Origin: Chloroflexota bacterium
GTDB taxonomy: Bacteria; Chloroflexota; Anaerolineae; Aggregatilineales; Phototrophicaceae
Length of the DNA: 34,270 nucleotides
Direction of reading: 5' to 3'
Assembly: GCA_026709625.1 (NCBI GenBank)
Contig: JAPOSR010000020.1
Location: 1-34,270, forward strand
The notes beneath the pieces were generated by a model. That model was not told the origin of the DNA. It made no database searches and saw nothing but the letters and a program-made list of their open reading frames with translations. Below are positions 25,174-32,914 of this stretch, piece after piece (within the stretch, counting starts at the first letter, position 1; each line of letters opens with the position of its first letter). The translations under genes were made by a program, and so were the position numbers.

Positions 25174-26312
25174 ACGGGCAAAGCTTTCTGATAAAAGCGG
25201 TGTGTCTTGTAGACCTTGCCGCCCAGACTGAGGCTGATCTTCATAAGCGGATTTGTCTCTAGCACCCAGCCCGAATCCAGGTAGTCATAGCGTGAAGGCA
25301 GCAGCGCTTTCATCATCTCGTGCAGCATCGCCAGTTCAACGCCTTTGTTGCGGTGGGCTTGTTTGACGCCCATCAGCGGCATGCGCAGGCCTTTGATCGA
25401 CCTTCGCACCTTCCAATGCCAGCCGACTTGCAGCATCGTCCAGGGCTCGGGCACGCCAGGCTTTGGATAGGCAAGACGCAGCGCTTCGTTGAAGTTGGGG
25501 ATCGTCAGCGCGAAGCCGACCGGCTCTCCGCCAATTTCGGCAAAAAACGCCAAGTCAGCCTCGACCAACATGCCCAGGTCGGCGACCAAGGCGGCCAGTT
25601 CCGCGTCATTCATGGGGATAAAGCCCCAGTTTTTCTCCCAAGCGGCGTTATAGATTTCACGGAAGCGCTGGAACTCGCTTTTTTTGTCGCGCGCATTCAT
25701 CTTGCGCACGCGGATGCCGCTGCGTTGCGCCGCCCGCGTCACCAAGCGCTCCAGCCGTTCCAGCGAGCCACTTGCGGCGATCGTCTCGCGGTCTTGATAA
25801 ATGCAGTGCACATCCATAATTTTTTCAAAGCCGGCCTGTTCAATAAGTCGCTGATAATAAGGCGGATTATAGGGCATCATGATGACGGCGGGACTAAAAT
25901 TGTCGACCAGCAGCCCGCATTCTTCGTTGGTGGTGAAGCTGGCGGGACCGCGCATGGCCTCGACGCCGCGCTTGCCCAGCCAATCGGCAGCCGCGCTCAG
26001 CAGCGCCTGGGCGACCTCGGCATCGTCAACGGCTTCAAACAAGCCAAAGAAACCGATGTTCTCGCTGTGATAGCGGTTGTGTTCGTGATTGACAAAGGCG
26101 GCTATCGTGCCGAGCAACCTGTCGCCGCGCCAGGCAGCGAAGTATTCGCCATCCATATAGGCCCAGGCAGGGTGGCGCGACTTGTCCAGCAGCTGCCGGC
26201 GCATCGACAGCAAGGGCGGCGCCCAGTTCGGGTCGTCGGCATAATGCCGCCATGGGAAGTGGAAGAACGCGCGGAATTCGCTGTTGTTGGCGATCAGTCG
26301 CACTTCGGGCAT
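25170..26312 (-). CDS. YghO-like GNAT-fold N-acetyltransferase
   Basis: A 380-residue protein of the YghO-like family. The N-terminal FFHFPWRHYADDPNWAPPL signature is typical, followed by IGFFGLFEAVDD and a GNAT-like core (GPASFTTNEECG; later LMGVKQAHRNKGVELAML, which fits the acetyl-CoA-binding Q/RxxGxA loop). The substrate is unknown; some contexts suggest a lipid or sphingolipid-related role. GAGG seven bases before the ATG and the promoter at 26349-26377 support the start. Confidence 0.8.
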   Translation of the reverse strand: MPEVRLIANNSEFRAFFHFPWRHYADDPNWAPPLLSMRRQLLDKSRHPAWAYMDGEYFAAWRGDRLLGTIAAFVNHEHNRYHSENIGFFGLFEAVDDAEVAQALLSAAADWLGKRGVEAMRGPASFTTNEECGLLVDNFSPAVIMMPYNPPYYQRLIEQAGFEKIMDVHCIYQDRETIAASGSLERLERLVTRAAQRSGIRVRKMNARDKKSEFQRFREIYNAAWEKNWGFIPMNDAELAALVADLGMLVEADLAFFAEIGGEPVGFALTIPNFNEALRLAYPKPGVPEPWTMLQVGWHWKVRRSIKGLRMPLMGVKQAHRNKGVELAMLHEMMKALLPSRYDYLDSGWVLETNPLMKISLSLGGKVYKTHRFYQKALPV

Positions 26313-26348
26313 GCGCGCGCCTCACTGGTTTTGTTAGTCGACAGCAAA

Positions 26349-26377
26349 ATTGTAACGTGGCCGCGCCATCTGCCCAA
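26349..26377 (-). promoter_or_regulatory. Sigma-70 promoter for the YghO-like gene
   Basis: On the minus strand TTGGGC (26372-26377) and TACAAT (26349-26354) are spaced by 17 bases. Repeat copy D begins only three bases beyond the -35 box. Confidence 0.55.
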
Positions 26378-26380
26378 ACA

Positions 26381-26512
26381 GGGAGTGGTGAATGCGTGGA
26401 TATGGCAATCAAGCCAACCAGAACGAGGGAAGTTTTCCCAGAGCTTCCACAACCTGTAAGTCTCTCCCTCATTTTTGGGGTGGGGGGGCAAAGCAACGCG
26501 TATCCACCAACA
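26381..26512 (-). repeat. MITE-like hairpin repeat, copy D (internally deleted)
   Basis: The left edge GGGAGTGGTGAATGCG, followed by TGGATATGGCAA, is identical to the inverted right edge of copy C. A central block of about 25 bases is missing and the central stem is degraded (GAGCTTCCACAACCT). Similarity ends after CGTATCCACCAA. The remaining 26513-26612 shows no gene or clear signal. Confidence 0.8.
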
Positions 26513-26612
26513 AACAAAACACTTTGCCGGCGCGAGGAATCACGGCAAGCTATTGTCGCCACGAACCAAGCAAGTCAGGCGAATGGAAAATACCGGGGCG
26601 AAGCGAGGCGCA

Positions 26613-28718
26613 TCATCCCTCGCAATCGCCATGTTTGTGCACATACGCAGCGCTGATCCAGCCCTTCGCGCCGTGATAATCGACTAAGAACCAGTCCCCC
26701 GTGCTCTCAAACGCCGTCAGCTTAACATCATATGGCAGAACTTCCTTGACCTCTCCGCCAGGACTTTCACGAAAGTTCAACATGGACAAGGTACTTACCA
26801 TACAGTCGCTCACGCTTTGAGTGAGTGGCGGCACGGCTGTCGCTGCGGGTGCCGGCGGGCCCGGATGCAAAACAACAATGCCTGCGCCGTCAATCTTCGC
26901 GCAGATCATGCCGGCATCGCGGTAAGGCGGCAAAACCATAACGCTTCTCGGCGCGGTCGCGGCGTCAAGAAAGCTGAAAGCGCCGCTGTCGCCAGTGAAA
27001 CAGACTTGCGTATCAGGCAAGACCCAGCCCCAGATATCGACCGCGTCAGTGATTCCGCGATCAATTATCTGCTGATTGCCGACCCCACGAACGTCCAGGC
27101 GCGAGCACTGTGTGCCGACGGTTAATGGAGAGACCACGATATTGTCTATATCCAGGCAGGTGTTCCGCCGGGCTGCGGGAGGCGGAGTCGCCTCACCCAT
27201 ATAGTTCATCGCTTCATTGGAGCGACCACGATCTTGTGTGCTGGTTGTGGTTGTTTCAGTTGTTTGCGAGGATTCCAAGCAGGGGTTTTCCGCATCCGGG
27301 TAGCCAGTTAGGCGCAGCGTCGTATTCCCCGATAACAATTCGCATACGTCAATTTTGCTGGTGCCATAACCTGCTATCAGCGTGTAATTCGTGGCAGTCC
27401 AGGGGTCAAACCGAACCCGCGCCAGGCTCGCCGAGCTGGAGTCGATGAGGATTGCGATATGGTTATCGGTCTCATCTGTGATACGGAATGTTGTGTCACG
27501 AATGTTCAAGCTGCCGGGCCAATACGATGAAATGGTGCTTAGTCGACTGGCGGTATCCGATGCCCCGACGAGAGTCACATTGCGCAGCGTCACATTGCCG
27601 CTCGAGGCGAAAATAACGGTGTTCGACGCGCTATAGATGGCGCGCCGCGTGTTTGGGTCATCGGATTCGATGAGCACATTCGTGCCGGGCATAAAGAATA
27701 GATATCCCGTTAGGGTGCAATCGGCGGTCAGTCTGTAGACGATGCGCTGCCCGTCGCTCCGCGCGTTCACGGTGCCGCCAGCTGGAAGTCCACAGTCTGC
27801 TACTGCGGGCCGGGTTGTCGCTATTGACCTGCTGGCGCTGATGAATGGGCTGGAGCAGATGCCGGCGCTGTTGTCTGTGACGCCGCCGCCGGCAGTGACG
27901 GCAACCACTCGAACCGTAACATTGGCAACGCTAAGACAGCCATTAAATGTCAGTTGCGCAGTCTCGCCGACTCCGATGAGCGCGTATCCACCGGCGATAC
28001 CGTTAAATGCCGTATTGGTGAAGGTCCAAGCGCCGGCTCGCGCATGAATCGCTGCTGGGCAGCAAGAATTTTTCTGCCCCTGTCCGTAAAAGTATACATT
28101 CTCGAATACATAGGCACCACCCACTTTTGTGCCCTGAATGCCAGTGAAATTCGCGAGAACGATGGAAATGTTGCGCAAGGTGGCGCTGTCGCCAAGACGA
28201 ATCGCCGGCAGCGACTCAGCTTGAGCGTTCGCTCCGCCGCCATTGGTGATTTCTAAGGAGTTCAACGTGAGTTCCGCGCCGTCCTCGGTCGTGAAGATGC
28301 TGCTTTGAAATCGTTCGCCTGGCGTGTATCCCAAAGTCCAGGCATAGACTATCCTGAAATAATCGCCGGTGCCGTGTGTCCCGCCTGTGACGGTCAAGTC
28401 TTCGGTGATCGTGGGCATCTCCACATTAGTTATCGTGACATCCCCCGTCAGCACGATGGCGTCGGCGGCATTGTCATCGCCAGCTTCGCAGCTGCCAACA
28501 CCGGTGGTCGCCCCATTGGCTTCGTTGATGGCTTCGACCAAGCTGCAAGTCGTGTCTATGTTGATTGTGGCGGCAAAGACGCTTCCCGCTGGCAGGAGCA
28601 GGAAGACCAATCCCAAGATCAGCAGTTTCGACAGCCAGCTTGCGCGAAGAGGCTGCGCTAGGCAAGTGAGCAACATAAAATTAGGATACATGTTCGCGCG
28701 AGGGGGATTTGAACACAT
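26613..28718 (-). CDS. Secreted CSLREA-type beta-helix-like protein with C-terminal SH3b domain
   Basis: A 701-residue exported protein. A signal segment lies at about 30-50 (LLILGLVFLLLPAGSVFAA). A CSLREA-like motif (CSLVEAINEANG, C58-G69) follows, as in many secreted proteins with right-handed parallel beta-helices. Residues 80-480 contain the short strand-turn repeats of such a fold (ATLRNISIVLAN, NVTLRNVTLVGA). A Thr/Ser-rich linker sits near 490, and the last ~65 residues form a bacterial SH3 domain (NFRESPGGE to GWISAAYV). Many cysteines suggest disulfides. It probably acts at or outside the cell surface. The start is uncertain: M10 or M15 are alternatives, and no ribosome site decides. 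Confidence 0.8.
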   Translation of the reverse strand: MCSNPPRANMYPNFMLLTCLAQPLRASWLSKLLILGLVFLLLPAGSVFAATINIDTTCSLVEAINEANGATTGVGSCEAGDDNAADAIVLTGDVTITNVEMPTITEDLTVTGGTHGTGDYFRIVYAWTLGYTPGERFQSSIFTTEDGAELTLNSLEITNGGGANAQAESLPAIRLGDSATLRNISIVLANFTGIQGTKVGGAYVFENVYFYGQGQKNSCCPAAIHARAGAWTFTNTAFNGIAGGYALIGVGETAQLTFNGCLSVANVTVRVVAVTAGGGVTDNSAGICSSPFISASRSIATTRPAVADCGLPAGGTVNARSDGQRIVYRLTADCTLTGYLFFMPGTNVLIESDDPNTRRAIYSASNTVIFASSGNVTLRNVTLVGASDTASRLSTISSYWPGSLNIRDTTFRITDETDNHIAILIDSSSASLARVRFDPWTATNYTLIAGYGTSKIDVCELLSGNTTLRLTGYPDAENPCLESSQTTETTTTSTQDRGRSNEAMNYMGEATPPPAARRNTCLDIDNIVVSPLTVGTQCSRLDVRGVGNQQIIDRGITDAVDIWGWVLPDTQVCFTGDSGAFSFLDAATAPRSVMVLPPYRDAGMICAKIDGAGIVVLHPGPPAPAATAVPPLTQSVSDCMVSTLSMLNFRESPGGEVKEVLPYDVKLTAFESTGDWFLVDYHGAKGWISAAYVHKHGDCEG

Positions 28719-28753
28719 TATGCACCGTCAGTTATTTTTGTACACTTATGTAT

Positions 28754-28780
28754 ATTATAGTATGCAAATACAGTTGGCAA
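28754..28780 (-). promoter_or_regulatory. Candidate promoter for the CSLREA/SH3b gene
   Basis: On the minus strand TTGCCA (28775-28780) and a perfect TATAAT (28754-28759) have a short 15-base spacer. They lie in a conspicuously AT-rich stretch (28735-28800). Confidence 0.4.
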
Positions 28781-28892
28781 GCGACGAATACACAAAAGAT
28801 AAAGGTATGCCAAGCGAAAGTCAAATGGGATCTTCGGAGAAATGACCCACTTGTTGGACGCTATCAATTTCGCGAATTCGCGTCGGGCGGCC

Positions 28893-28921
28893 TTGACAAT
28901 CGCTGTCCGCGCTGGTAACAT
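28893..28921 (+). promoter_or_regulatory. Strong sigma-70 promoter for tRNA-Asn
   Basis: A perfect TTGACA and TAACAT are spaced by exactly 17 bases, with the -10 box ending 13 bases before the tRNA 5' end. This is the best promoter in the window. Confidence 0.75.
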
Positions 28922-28934
28922 TTCATCATCATAT

Positions 28935-29007
28935 TCCGTAGTAGCTCAATTGGCAGAGCGGTCGGCTGTTAACCGATAGGTTCTAGGTTCAAGTCCTAGC
29001 TACGGAG
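28935..29007 (+). tRNA. tRNA-Asn (anticodon GTT)
   Basis: The acceptor stem TCCGTAG/CTACGGA has discriminator G. The D arm is GCTC-AATTGGCA-GAGC. The anticodon loop CTGTTAA gives GTT (28968-28970), and the T arm is CTAGG-TTCAAGT-CCTAG. The 3' CCA is not encoded. Confidence 0.97.
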
Positions 29008-29012
29008 ACGGT

Positions 29013-29043
29013 AGTATGCCCTGGTCGCGGGGCATATTGTTTT
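29013..29043 (+). terminator. Intrinsic terminator after tRNA-Asn
   Basis: AGTATGCCC pairs with GGGCATATT (nine pairs, one G-T wobble) around an eight-base loop, followed by GTTTT. It reads on the plus strand and its tail touches the coaX stop codon. Confidence 0.65.
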
Positions 29044-29809
29044 ATGTGTTCAACTCATAGATCAGCCGCAAGCCATCCAGCGTCAATTCGGGCGCTATCG
29101 CGTCAATGCGCGAGATATGCTGAATGAAGAGCCTCGCCAGCCCGCCAGTGGCGACAACCCGCGCGGACGGCGCATCCAGTTGCGTCAAAATGCGTCCCAG
29201 CAGCGCATCGATCATGCCGACATAGCCCCAAAATATACCCGACTGCATGGCGTGCACAGTGTTGGTGCCCACCGGCATGGGCGGCGGCAGCAGGTCGACC
29301 TTGTGCAGCTGGGCGGCGCGGCTGACCAAGGCATCGTGCGCCAGACGAATCCCCGGCGCGATCACTCCGCCAATATACGATTGATCCGCCGAAAGCACAT
29401 CGAAGTTGGTCGACGTGCCAAAGTCAACGCTGATCGCCGGCGCGCCATACAGCCGCGAAAGCGCGACCGCATTGCAGAGTCGGTCGGCGCCGGCTTGTTC
29501 GGGATTGTCGATGGTGACAGCGATGCCCAGCTCGATTTGGCTGCTGACGATAAGCGGCTCGAGCTGCAGGTCGCGGCGCGCCAACTCGTAAAAAGTGGGC
29601 GTCAAAGCCGGCACGACGCAGCTCATGCACGCGGCGCGAATATCGCCGATATCCACCAGGGCAGCAGCCAGGAAATTGCGCACCAGCACCGCATATTCGT
29701 CAGTCGTCTTGCCCGTGACCGTGCGCGCGCGCCAGGAAAGCCGCCAACTCCCGCCATCCCAAAGCCCCAGGTGAATGTTGGTATTGCCGATATCAAATGC
29801 CAGCAGCAT
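29042..29809 (-). CDS. coaX: Type III pantothenate kinase
   Basis: The enzyme phosphorylates pantothenate, the first step of coenzyme A synthesis, and belongs to the ASKHA fold. Motifs are FDIGNTN at the start (phosphate loop with the conserved Asp), GADR in the pantothenate site, DFGTSTNFD (usually DFGTATTFD) and GGVIAPG. The length of 255 residues is normal. The ATG at 29809 has a GGAG ribosome site six bases upstream and is preferred to a GTG four codons earlier. It complements coaD at 6691. It diverges from the GNAT gene around a symmetric -10 element. Confidence 0.94.
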   Translation of the reverse strand: MLLAFDIGNTNIHLGLWDGGSWRLSWRARTVTGKTTDEYAVLVRNFLAAALVDIGDIRAACMSCVVPALTPTFYELARRDLQLEPLIVSSQIELGIAVTIDNPEQAGADRLCNAVALSRLYGAPAISVDFGTSTNFDVLSADQSYIGGVIAPGIRLAHDALVSRAAQLHKVDLLPPPMPVGTNTVHAMQSGIFWGYVGMIDALLGRILTQLDAPSARVVATGGLARLFIQHISRIDAIAPELTLDGLRLIYELNT

Positions 29810-29844
29810 GGACGACTCCACTTGCTGTACAGGCTCGCGTCTGC

Positions 29845-29857
29845 GCTATACTATAGC
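29845..29857. promoter_or_regulatory. Symmetric divergent -10 region between coaX and the GNAT gene
   Basis: GCTATACTATAGC is a palindrome around a central C. It gives TATACT (29847-29852) for the plus strand and TATAGT (29850-29855) for the minus strand. TTGCTG at 29822-29827 could be a plus-strand -35 at a long spacing of 19. Confidence 0.4.
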
Positions 29858-29893
29858 AGGTTGAATGAGGAGATGGAGCGAGAAGAGCGGCGT

Positions 29894-30829
29894 ATGCGGG
29901 TGCGGCAGGCGACACTGGACGACAGCGGCAGGATCGTGCGGCTTTTTACAGAGCGCGTGGCGCTGTGGCAGCGGCTGAATGTTCGTGGCGAAGTGGAAGA
30001 CCTGCCCTACGATGCGCTGACGATCTATGAGCGCTGGCTGCATGGCGGGGCATGGATGTCGCTGGAGACAGGCGCGATCTGGCTGAGTCACTTGCTGGGC
30101 GGCAATGGCGGAGCTTATGTGCTCGACCATGCTGGCGAGATCCTGGCCTATGCCGAAGCCTTTGCCAATGATGAGCTGACGCCCATGGACGAGCATCTGC
30201 ACCTGGCTGATATGCTGGTCGCGGCTGGTTGGCCCGATGACATTCATCATGCGCTCGCCGAGGCGATCTTGACGGATGCGCGCGCGGTGGGCAGGGTGTC
30301 GGTCACGTATCCCGATTATGACAAAGAGCTGGCCACTTATTTTCGCAAATACTTCGGCGCGAACGAGCTCATGCGCACGCGGCGGCACGATGTCTCGGCG
30401 CAGGTCGGGCAAAGTTTTTACAAAAGCCACACATTTGACAAGCGCGACTCGGCGATGATCGACGGCTGGGTGATGGCGGCCGGCCGCTGGGGCAGCCCGC
30501 GCGCGCTTTGGGAAAGAGAATGGATCTCGCACTGGGACAGCATTCCCCAGATCGCCCAACGCGCCAAACACCGCCGCTATGTCAATGCCTCTGGCCACGA
30601 AGCGCTGATATGCTTTCATCAGCAACTCTACAATGCCCGCAAAGCCGATGTGTATTGCTGGTCGCCGCGCCACCTGAGCACGCAGCTGCTGGTGGCCATC
30701 CGCGATATGGGACATCGGCTGGGCTTCCGCACATTGAGCCTGGCGCTGCCCGCGGCATCGGCCGATCTGCTGCCCCCCGATGCCAGCGCCGAGCCCAATC
30801 AACAAGTTGTCGCCACGGTGGATGTTTAG
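29894..30829 (+). CDS. GNAT family N-acetyltransferase
   Basis: A 311-residue protein opening with MRVRQATLDDSGRIVRLF, the usual first strand and helix of a GNAT domain. A hydrophobic GGAYVLDHAGEILAYAEAF strand pair follows, typical of the GNAT core. A second, less clear half from about 180 (ISHWDSIPQIAQRAKHRRYV) may be a degenerate tandem GNAT domain. The acceptor is unknown. Starts at 29873 (seven codons earlier) and 29894 are both possible; the later one has GAGAAGAG at a workable distance, while the earlier one abuts its ribosome site. The open frame upstream to 29117 is antisense to coaX and is not coding. Confidence 0.7.
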   Translation: MRVRQATLDDSGRIVRLFTERVALWQRLNVRGEVEDLPYDALTIYERWLHGGAWMSLETGAIWLSHLLGGNGGAYVLDHAGEILAYAEAFANDELTPMDEHLHLADMLVAAGWPDDIHHALAEAILTDARAVGRVSVTYPDYDKELATYFRKYFGANELMRTRRHDVSAQVGQSFYKSHTFDKRDSAMIDGWVMAAGRWGSPRALWEREWISHWDSIPQIAQRAKHRRYVNASGHEALICFHQQLYNARKADVYCWSPRHLSTQLLVAIRDMGHRLGFRTLSLALPAASADLLPPDASAEPNQQVVATVDV

Positions 30830-30880
30830 GTTCATGCAGCCGTATGGTTGTCTGATACACGCCGAAAGTGAACGCGCCGC

Positions 30881-30965
30881 GGCACGAGCGCCCACTGCAT
30901 TGAGAAGCCGGCGAGTTTACGCGGGAAAGATGTGGGCGACTTTGACCGAGAAGCCAGGCAAGACA
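30881..30965 (+). repeat. Direct repeat, unit 1 (3' end of the intact Uma2 gene)
   Basis: About 85 bases here match 31570-31654 with only a handful of substitutions. The unit covers the Uma2 stop codon and about 35 bases beyond it. It marks the duplication that produced the adjacent remnant. Confidence 0.8.
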
Positions 30966-31519
30966 TCGCCGCCGGTGAGCGTGTCAGATGCCCGCAGCAT
31001 GTTTGCGCCCTCCGCAGTATGGACTTGCACGCTGCGAGTTTCTGGATATACGACCCAAACCAGCTTCGCGCCTGCGCCGAACAATTGAAAGAGTTTCATC
31101 TGTATATCCGCAGCTGTATTGCTTGGCGAGATGATCTCCACAGCCAAGTCGGGTGCGCCTTCGATAATCGATGGGACGCTTGGGTCGGGCGCATTCGCTG
31201 AATTCATATAAGCGATGTCGACGCCACGGACAGAATCTCTGCCACTGTTTGTCCGTTCAAGCACAAAGCCACCGTCCCCAGAGTACACGCGACCAAGCTT
31301 GTTGTCATAAACAAATGCAACCAGGCGAGCCGCCAGCAGAGACAAGGTTTCGCTGTGTTGCCGGTTTGTATATGACATGGGAAGAATCACTCCTCCTACA
31401 AGCTCGATAGCAGAATCAGCATACAACGGCGAATTGGCGAGTTCGAGGAATTCGTCGGCGCTGATGTACTTGTCGGGAGCAATCAATGGTGGCATTGGCG
31501 TAGCGTGGATAGCGTCCAT
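30917..31519 (-). CDS. Uma2 family endonuclease-like protein
   Basis: A 200-residue protein of the Uma2 (DUF820) family, whose fold is PD-(D/E)XK nuclease-like. Signature segments are ISADEFLELANS at the start, FELVGG-like IELVGGVILPM, and the core DLAVEIISPSNT followed by KLFQLFGAGAKLVWVVYP. The D, E and K positions of the nuclease core are therefore present. The cellular role of this family is not established. An AGGAGA ribosome site about ten bases before the ATG supports the start. It lies directly downstream of a truncated paralogue on the same strand. Confidence 0.85.
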   Translation of the reverse strand: MDAIHATPMPPLIAPDKYISADEFLELANSPLYADSAIELVGGVILPMSYTNRQHSETLSLLAARLVAFVYDNKLGRVYSGDGGFVLERTNSGRDSVRGVDIAYMNSANAPDPSVPSIIEGAPDLAVEIISPSNTAADIQMKLFQLFGAGAKLVWVVYPETRSVQVHTAEGANMLRASDTLTGGDVLPGFSVKVAHIFPA

Positions 31520-31523
31520 AGTG

Positions 31524-31919
31524 TCAAATCTCCTCTGCTGAGACTGCGATACGATCAAAGATCTCCATCGGCATGAGCGCCCACTGCGTTGAGAAGTCGG
31601 CGTGTTTACGCGGGAAAGATGTGGGCGATTTTGACCGAGAAGCCAGGCATGACAGCGCCCCCAGCACAAAACCTATTTCGCTAATGATTACGGTGCCGTG
31701 TCCCTGCACCTTGACATGCGATCTAAGAATAGATCCCAGTTCTGTCAACACAAATCCGTGCAGATAGTTTGGATGCGACATCTCGTTCACTTTTGCATCA
31801 ACGAGTTCGAATCTGCAATCGGCGTATTCGGGCGAGTTGGACATGTCCAGGAACTCGTCGACGCTGATGATGTTCGCAACTGGCGGGGAGAATGTGCAGG
31901 GGCTGGCAACCGCTTCCAT
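31524..31919 (-). pseudogene. Uma2 paralogue with internal deletion and frameshift
   Basis: The N-terminal ~70 residues (ISVDEFLDMSNSPEYAD, FELVDAKVNEMSH, SEIGFVLG) match the intact neighbour. The next ~90 residues, which include the entire DLAVEI catalytic core, are missing. Immediately after the junction near 31655-31665 the true C-terminus (MPGFSVKIAHIFPA and a stop at 31606) is present, but in another frame. The actual frame runs on to 31524 through unrelated sequence. Start and ribosome-site context resemble the intact gene. It is a decayed tandem duplicate. Confidence 0.8.
31570..31654 (+). repeat. Direct repeat, unit 2 (3' end of the Uma2 remnant)
   Basis: This is the partner of 30881-30965, offset by 689 bases in the same orientation. 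It carries the original Uma2 C-terminal codons and stop codon, now out of frame with the remnant's N-terminal part. Confidence 0.8.
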
Positions 31920-31967
31920 TGGCTTGGCGTCTCCTGCGCGCATGCGTCTGACTGTGAGTATAGCGCG

Positions 31968-32576
31968 TTACTGGCTGCCGATGAACTGGCGCAGCGCCTG
32001 GAAGTCGTCTTCGAGCGTGCCACGTTGGCTGGCGTTGTAAAGCGCGGCGGCAGGATGATACAGCGGCACAATCGAAATCATCCCATAAGCGGCGCGCGCC
32101 GAGATGACCGTGCCATGCAACTGGCTGATGCGCGCCCCAGACCGGTATACGCCGAAGCGCCGCAGAACAAATTCCATCGAAAAACGCCCCAGCGTCGCCA
32201 GCGCCCGCGGCTGGATGATGTCGATTTGCCGCTCCAGGAAAGGCGCATAGAGGTCGATTTCGGTCTTGAGCGGGTCGCGGTTGTTGGGCGGACGATCCTT
32301 GACGATGTTGGTTACATACACATCGGCGCGCGGGACGCCGATGGAAGCCAGCAGATGGTCGAGCACGCGCCCCGACGCCCCACAGAAGGGCCGCCCGGTT
32401 TCAGCTTCGTTCTTGCCCGGCGCTTCGCCGATGAACATGATCTGCGCATAATGATTGCCCTGCCCGATGACCGGATAGTAGTTGTTGCGCTTGCGATAGT
32501 CATAAAGCGGCGACTCGGTCAGGTTAAGGATTTCGTCTTTGATGGCGCGGAGTTGTTCGGTGCGGTCGCTGGACAT
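31968..32576 (-). CDS. Uracil-DNA glycosylase family-4-like protein lacking Fe-S ligands
   Basis: A 202-residue member of the UDG superfamily closest to family 4. Motif A is GEAPGKNEAETGRPFCG (from G50), VTNIVKDRPPNNRDP is the following conserved block, and LYHPAAAL (H174) is motif B. Family 4 enzymes remove uracil from DNA and hold a 4Fe-4S cluster through four cysteines. Here those positions are L19, S22 (SPL for CPL), D94 (KDRPP for KCRPP) and Y110. The only cysteine is C65 in motif A. Whether it is an active glycosylase without a cluster is unknown. The start at 32576 is chosen by family alignment; the frame extends upstream into repeat copy E without sense. Confidence 0.85.
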   Translation of the reverse strand: MSSDRTEQLRAIKDEILNLTESPLYDYRKRNNYYPVIGQGNHYAQIMFIGEAPGKNEAETGRPFCGASGRVLDHLLASIGVPRADVYVTNIVKDRPPNNRDPLKTEIDLYAPFLERQIDIIQPRALATLGRFSMEFVLRRFGVYRSGARISQLHGTVISARAAYGMISIVPLYHPAAALYNASQRGTLEDDFQALRQFIGSQ

Positions 32577-32657
32577 GGCAAGATCGACTCGTTGTCGCCG
32601 GTTTTGCAGGCAGTGTAGCACATCGCGCGCTCGTTCAGCCATTTCCCGCTTTGCCGG

Positions 32658-32837
32658 GGGAGTGATGATTTTGGTGGGCAAGCGTTGCTTTGCTCCCCCA
32701 CCCCAAACCTCTCCGCAAAATGAGGAAGGGGCTACCATGCTGCGGAAGCGTTGGCAAAACCGCCCCTTCTCTCGTTCTGGGGGCAAGCGGCCAGGGGATG
32801 GGGGCTTGGTTGCCATATCCACGCATTCACCACCCTC
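32658..32837 (+). repeat. MITE-like hairpin repeat, copy E
   Basis: The ends are GGGAGTGATGATTTTGGTGG and CATTCACCACCCTC, one or two changes from the copy C termini. The inner arms and the CATGCTGCGGAAGCG half of the central stem are conserved. The copy lies between the UDG-like gene and lepA. Confidence 0.82.
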
Positions 32838-32914
32838 TTTTGCCGCTTCGGGCGACTCTGTGCTGCGCGCCCGCCTTGTGGTACAAAGAACCTAGGGAAT
32901 CAGCCTGGGGCGCA

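Noticed and set aside
26392..26676. Similar peptides encoded in frames through several repeat copies (for example around 13520-13762, 20651-20854, 26294-26491 and 32635-32826)
   Set aside because: They look like a conserved protein family only because the underlying DNA repeat is shared; frames have no ribosome sites and differ between copies.
29117..29893. In-frame 5' extension of the GNAT gene
   Set aside because: It is entirely antisense to coaX apart from the intergenic region and crosses the divergent promoter.
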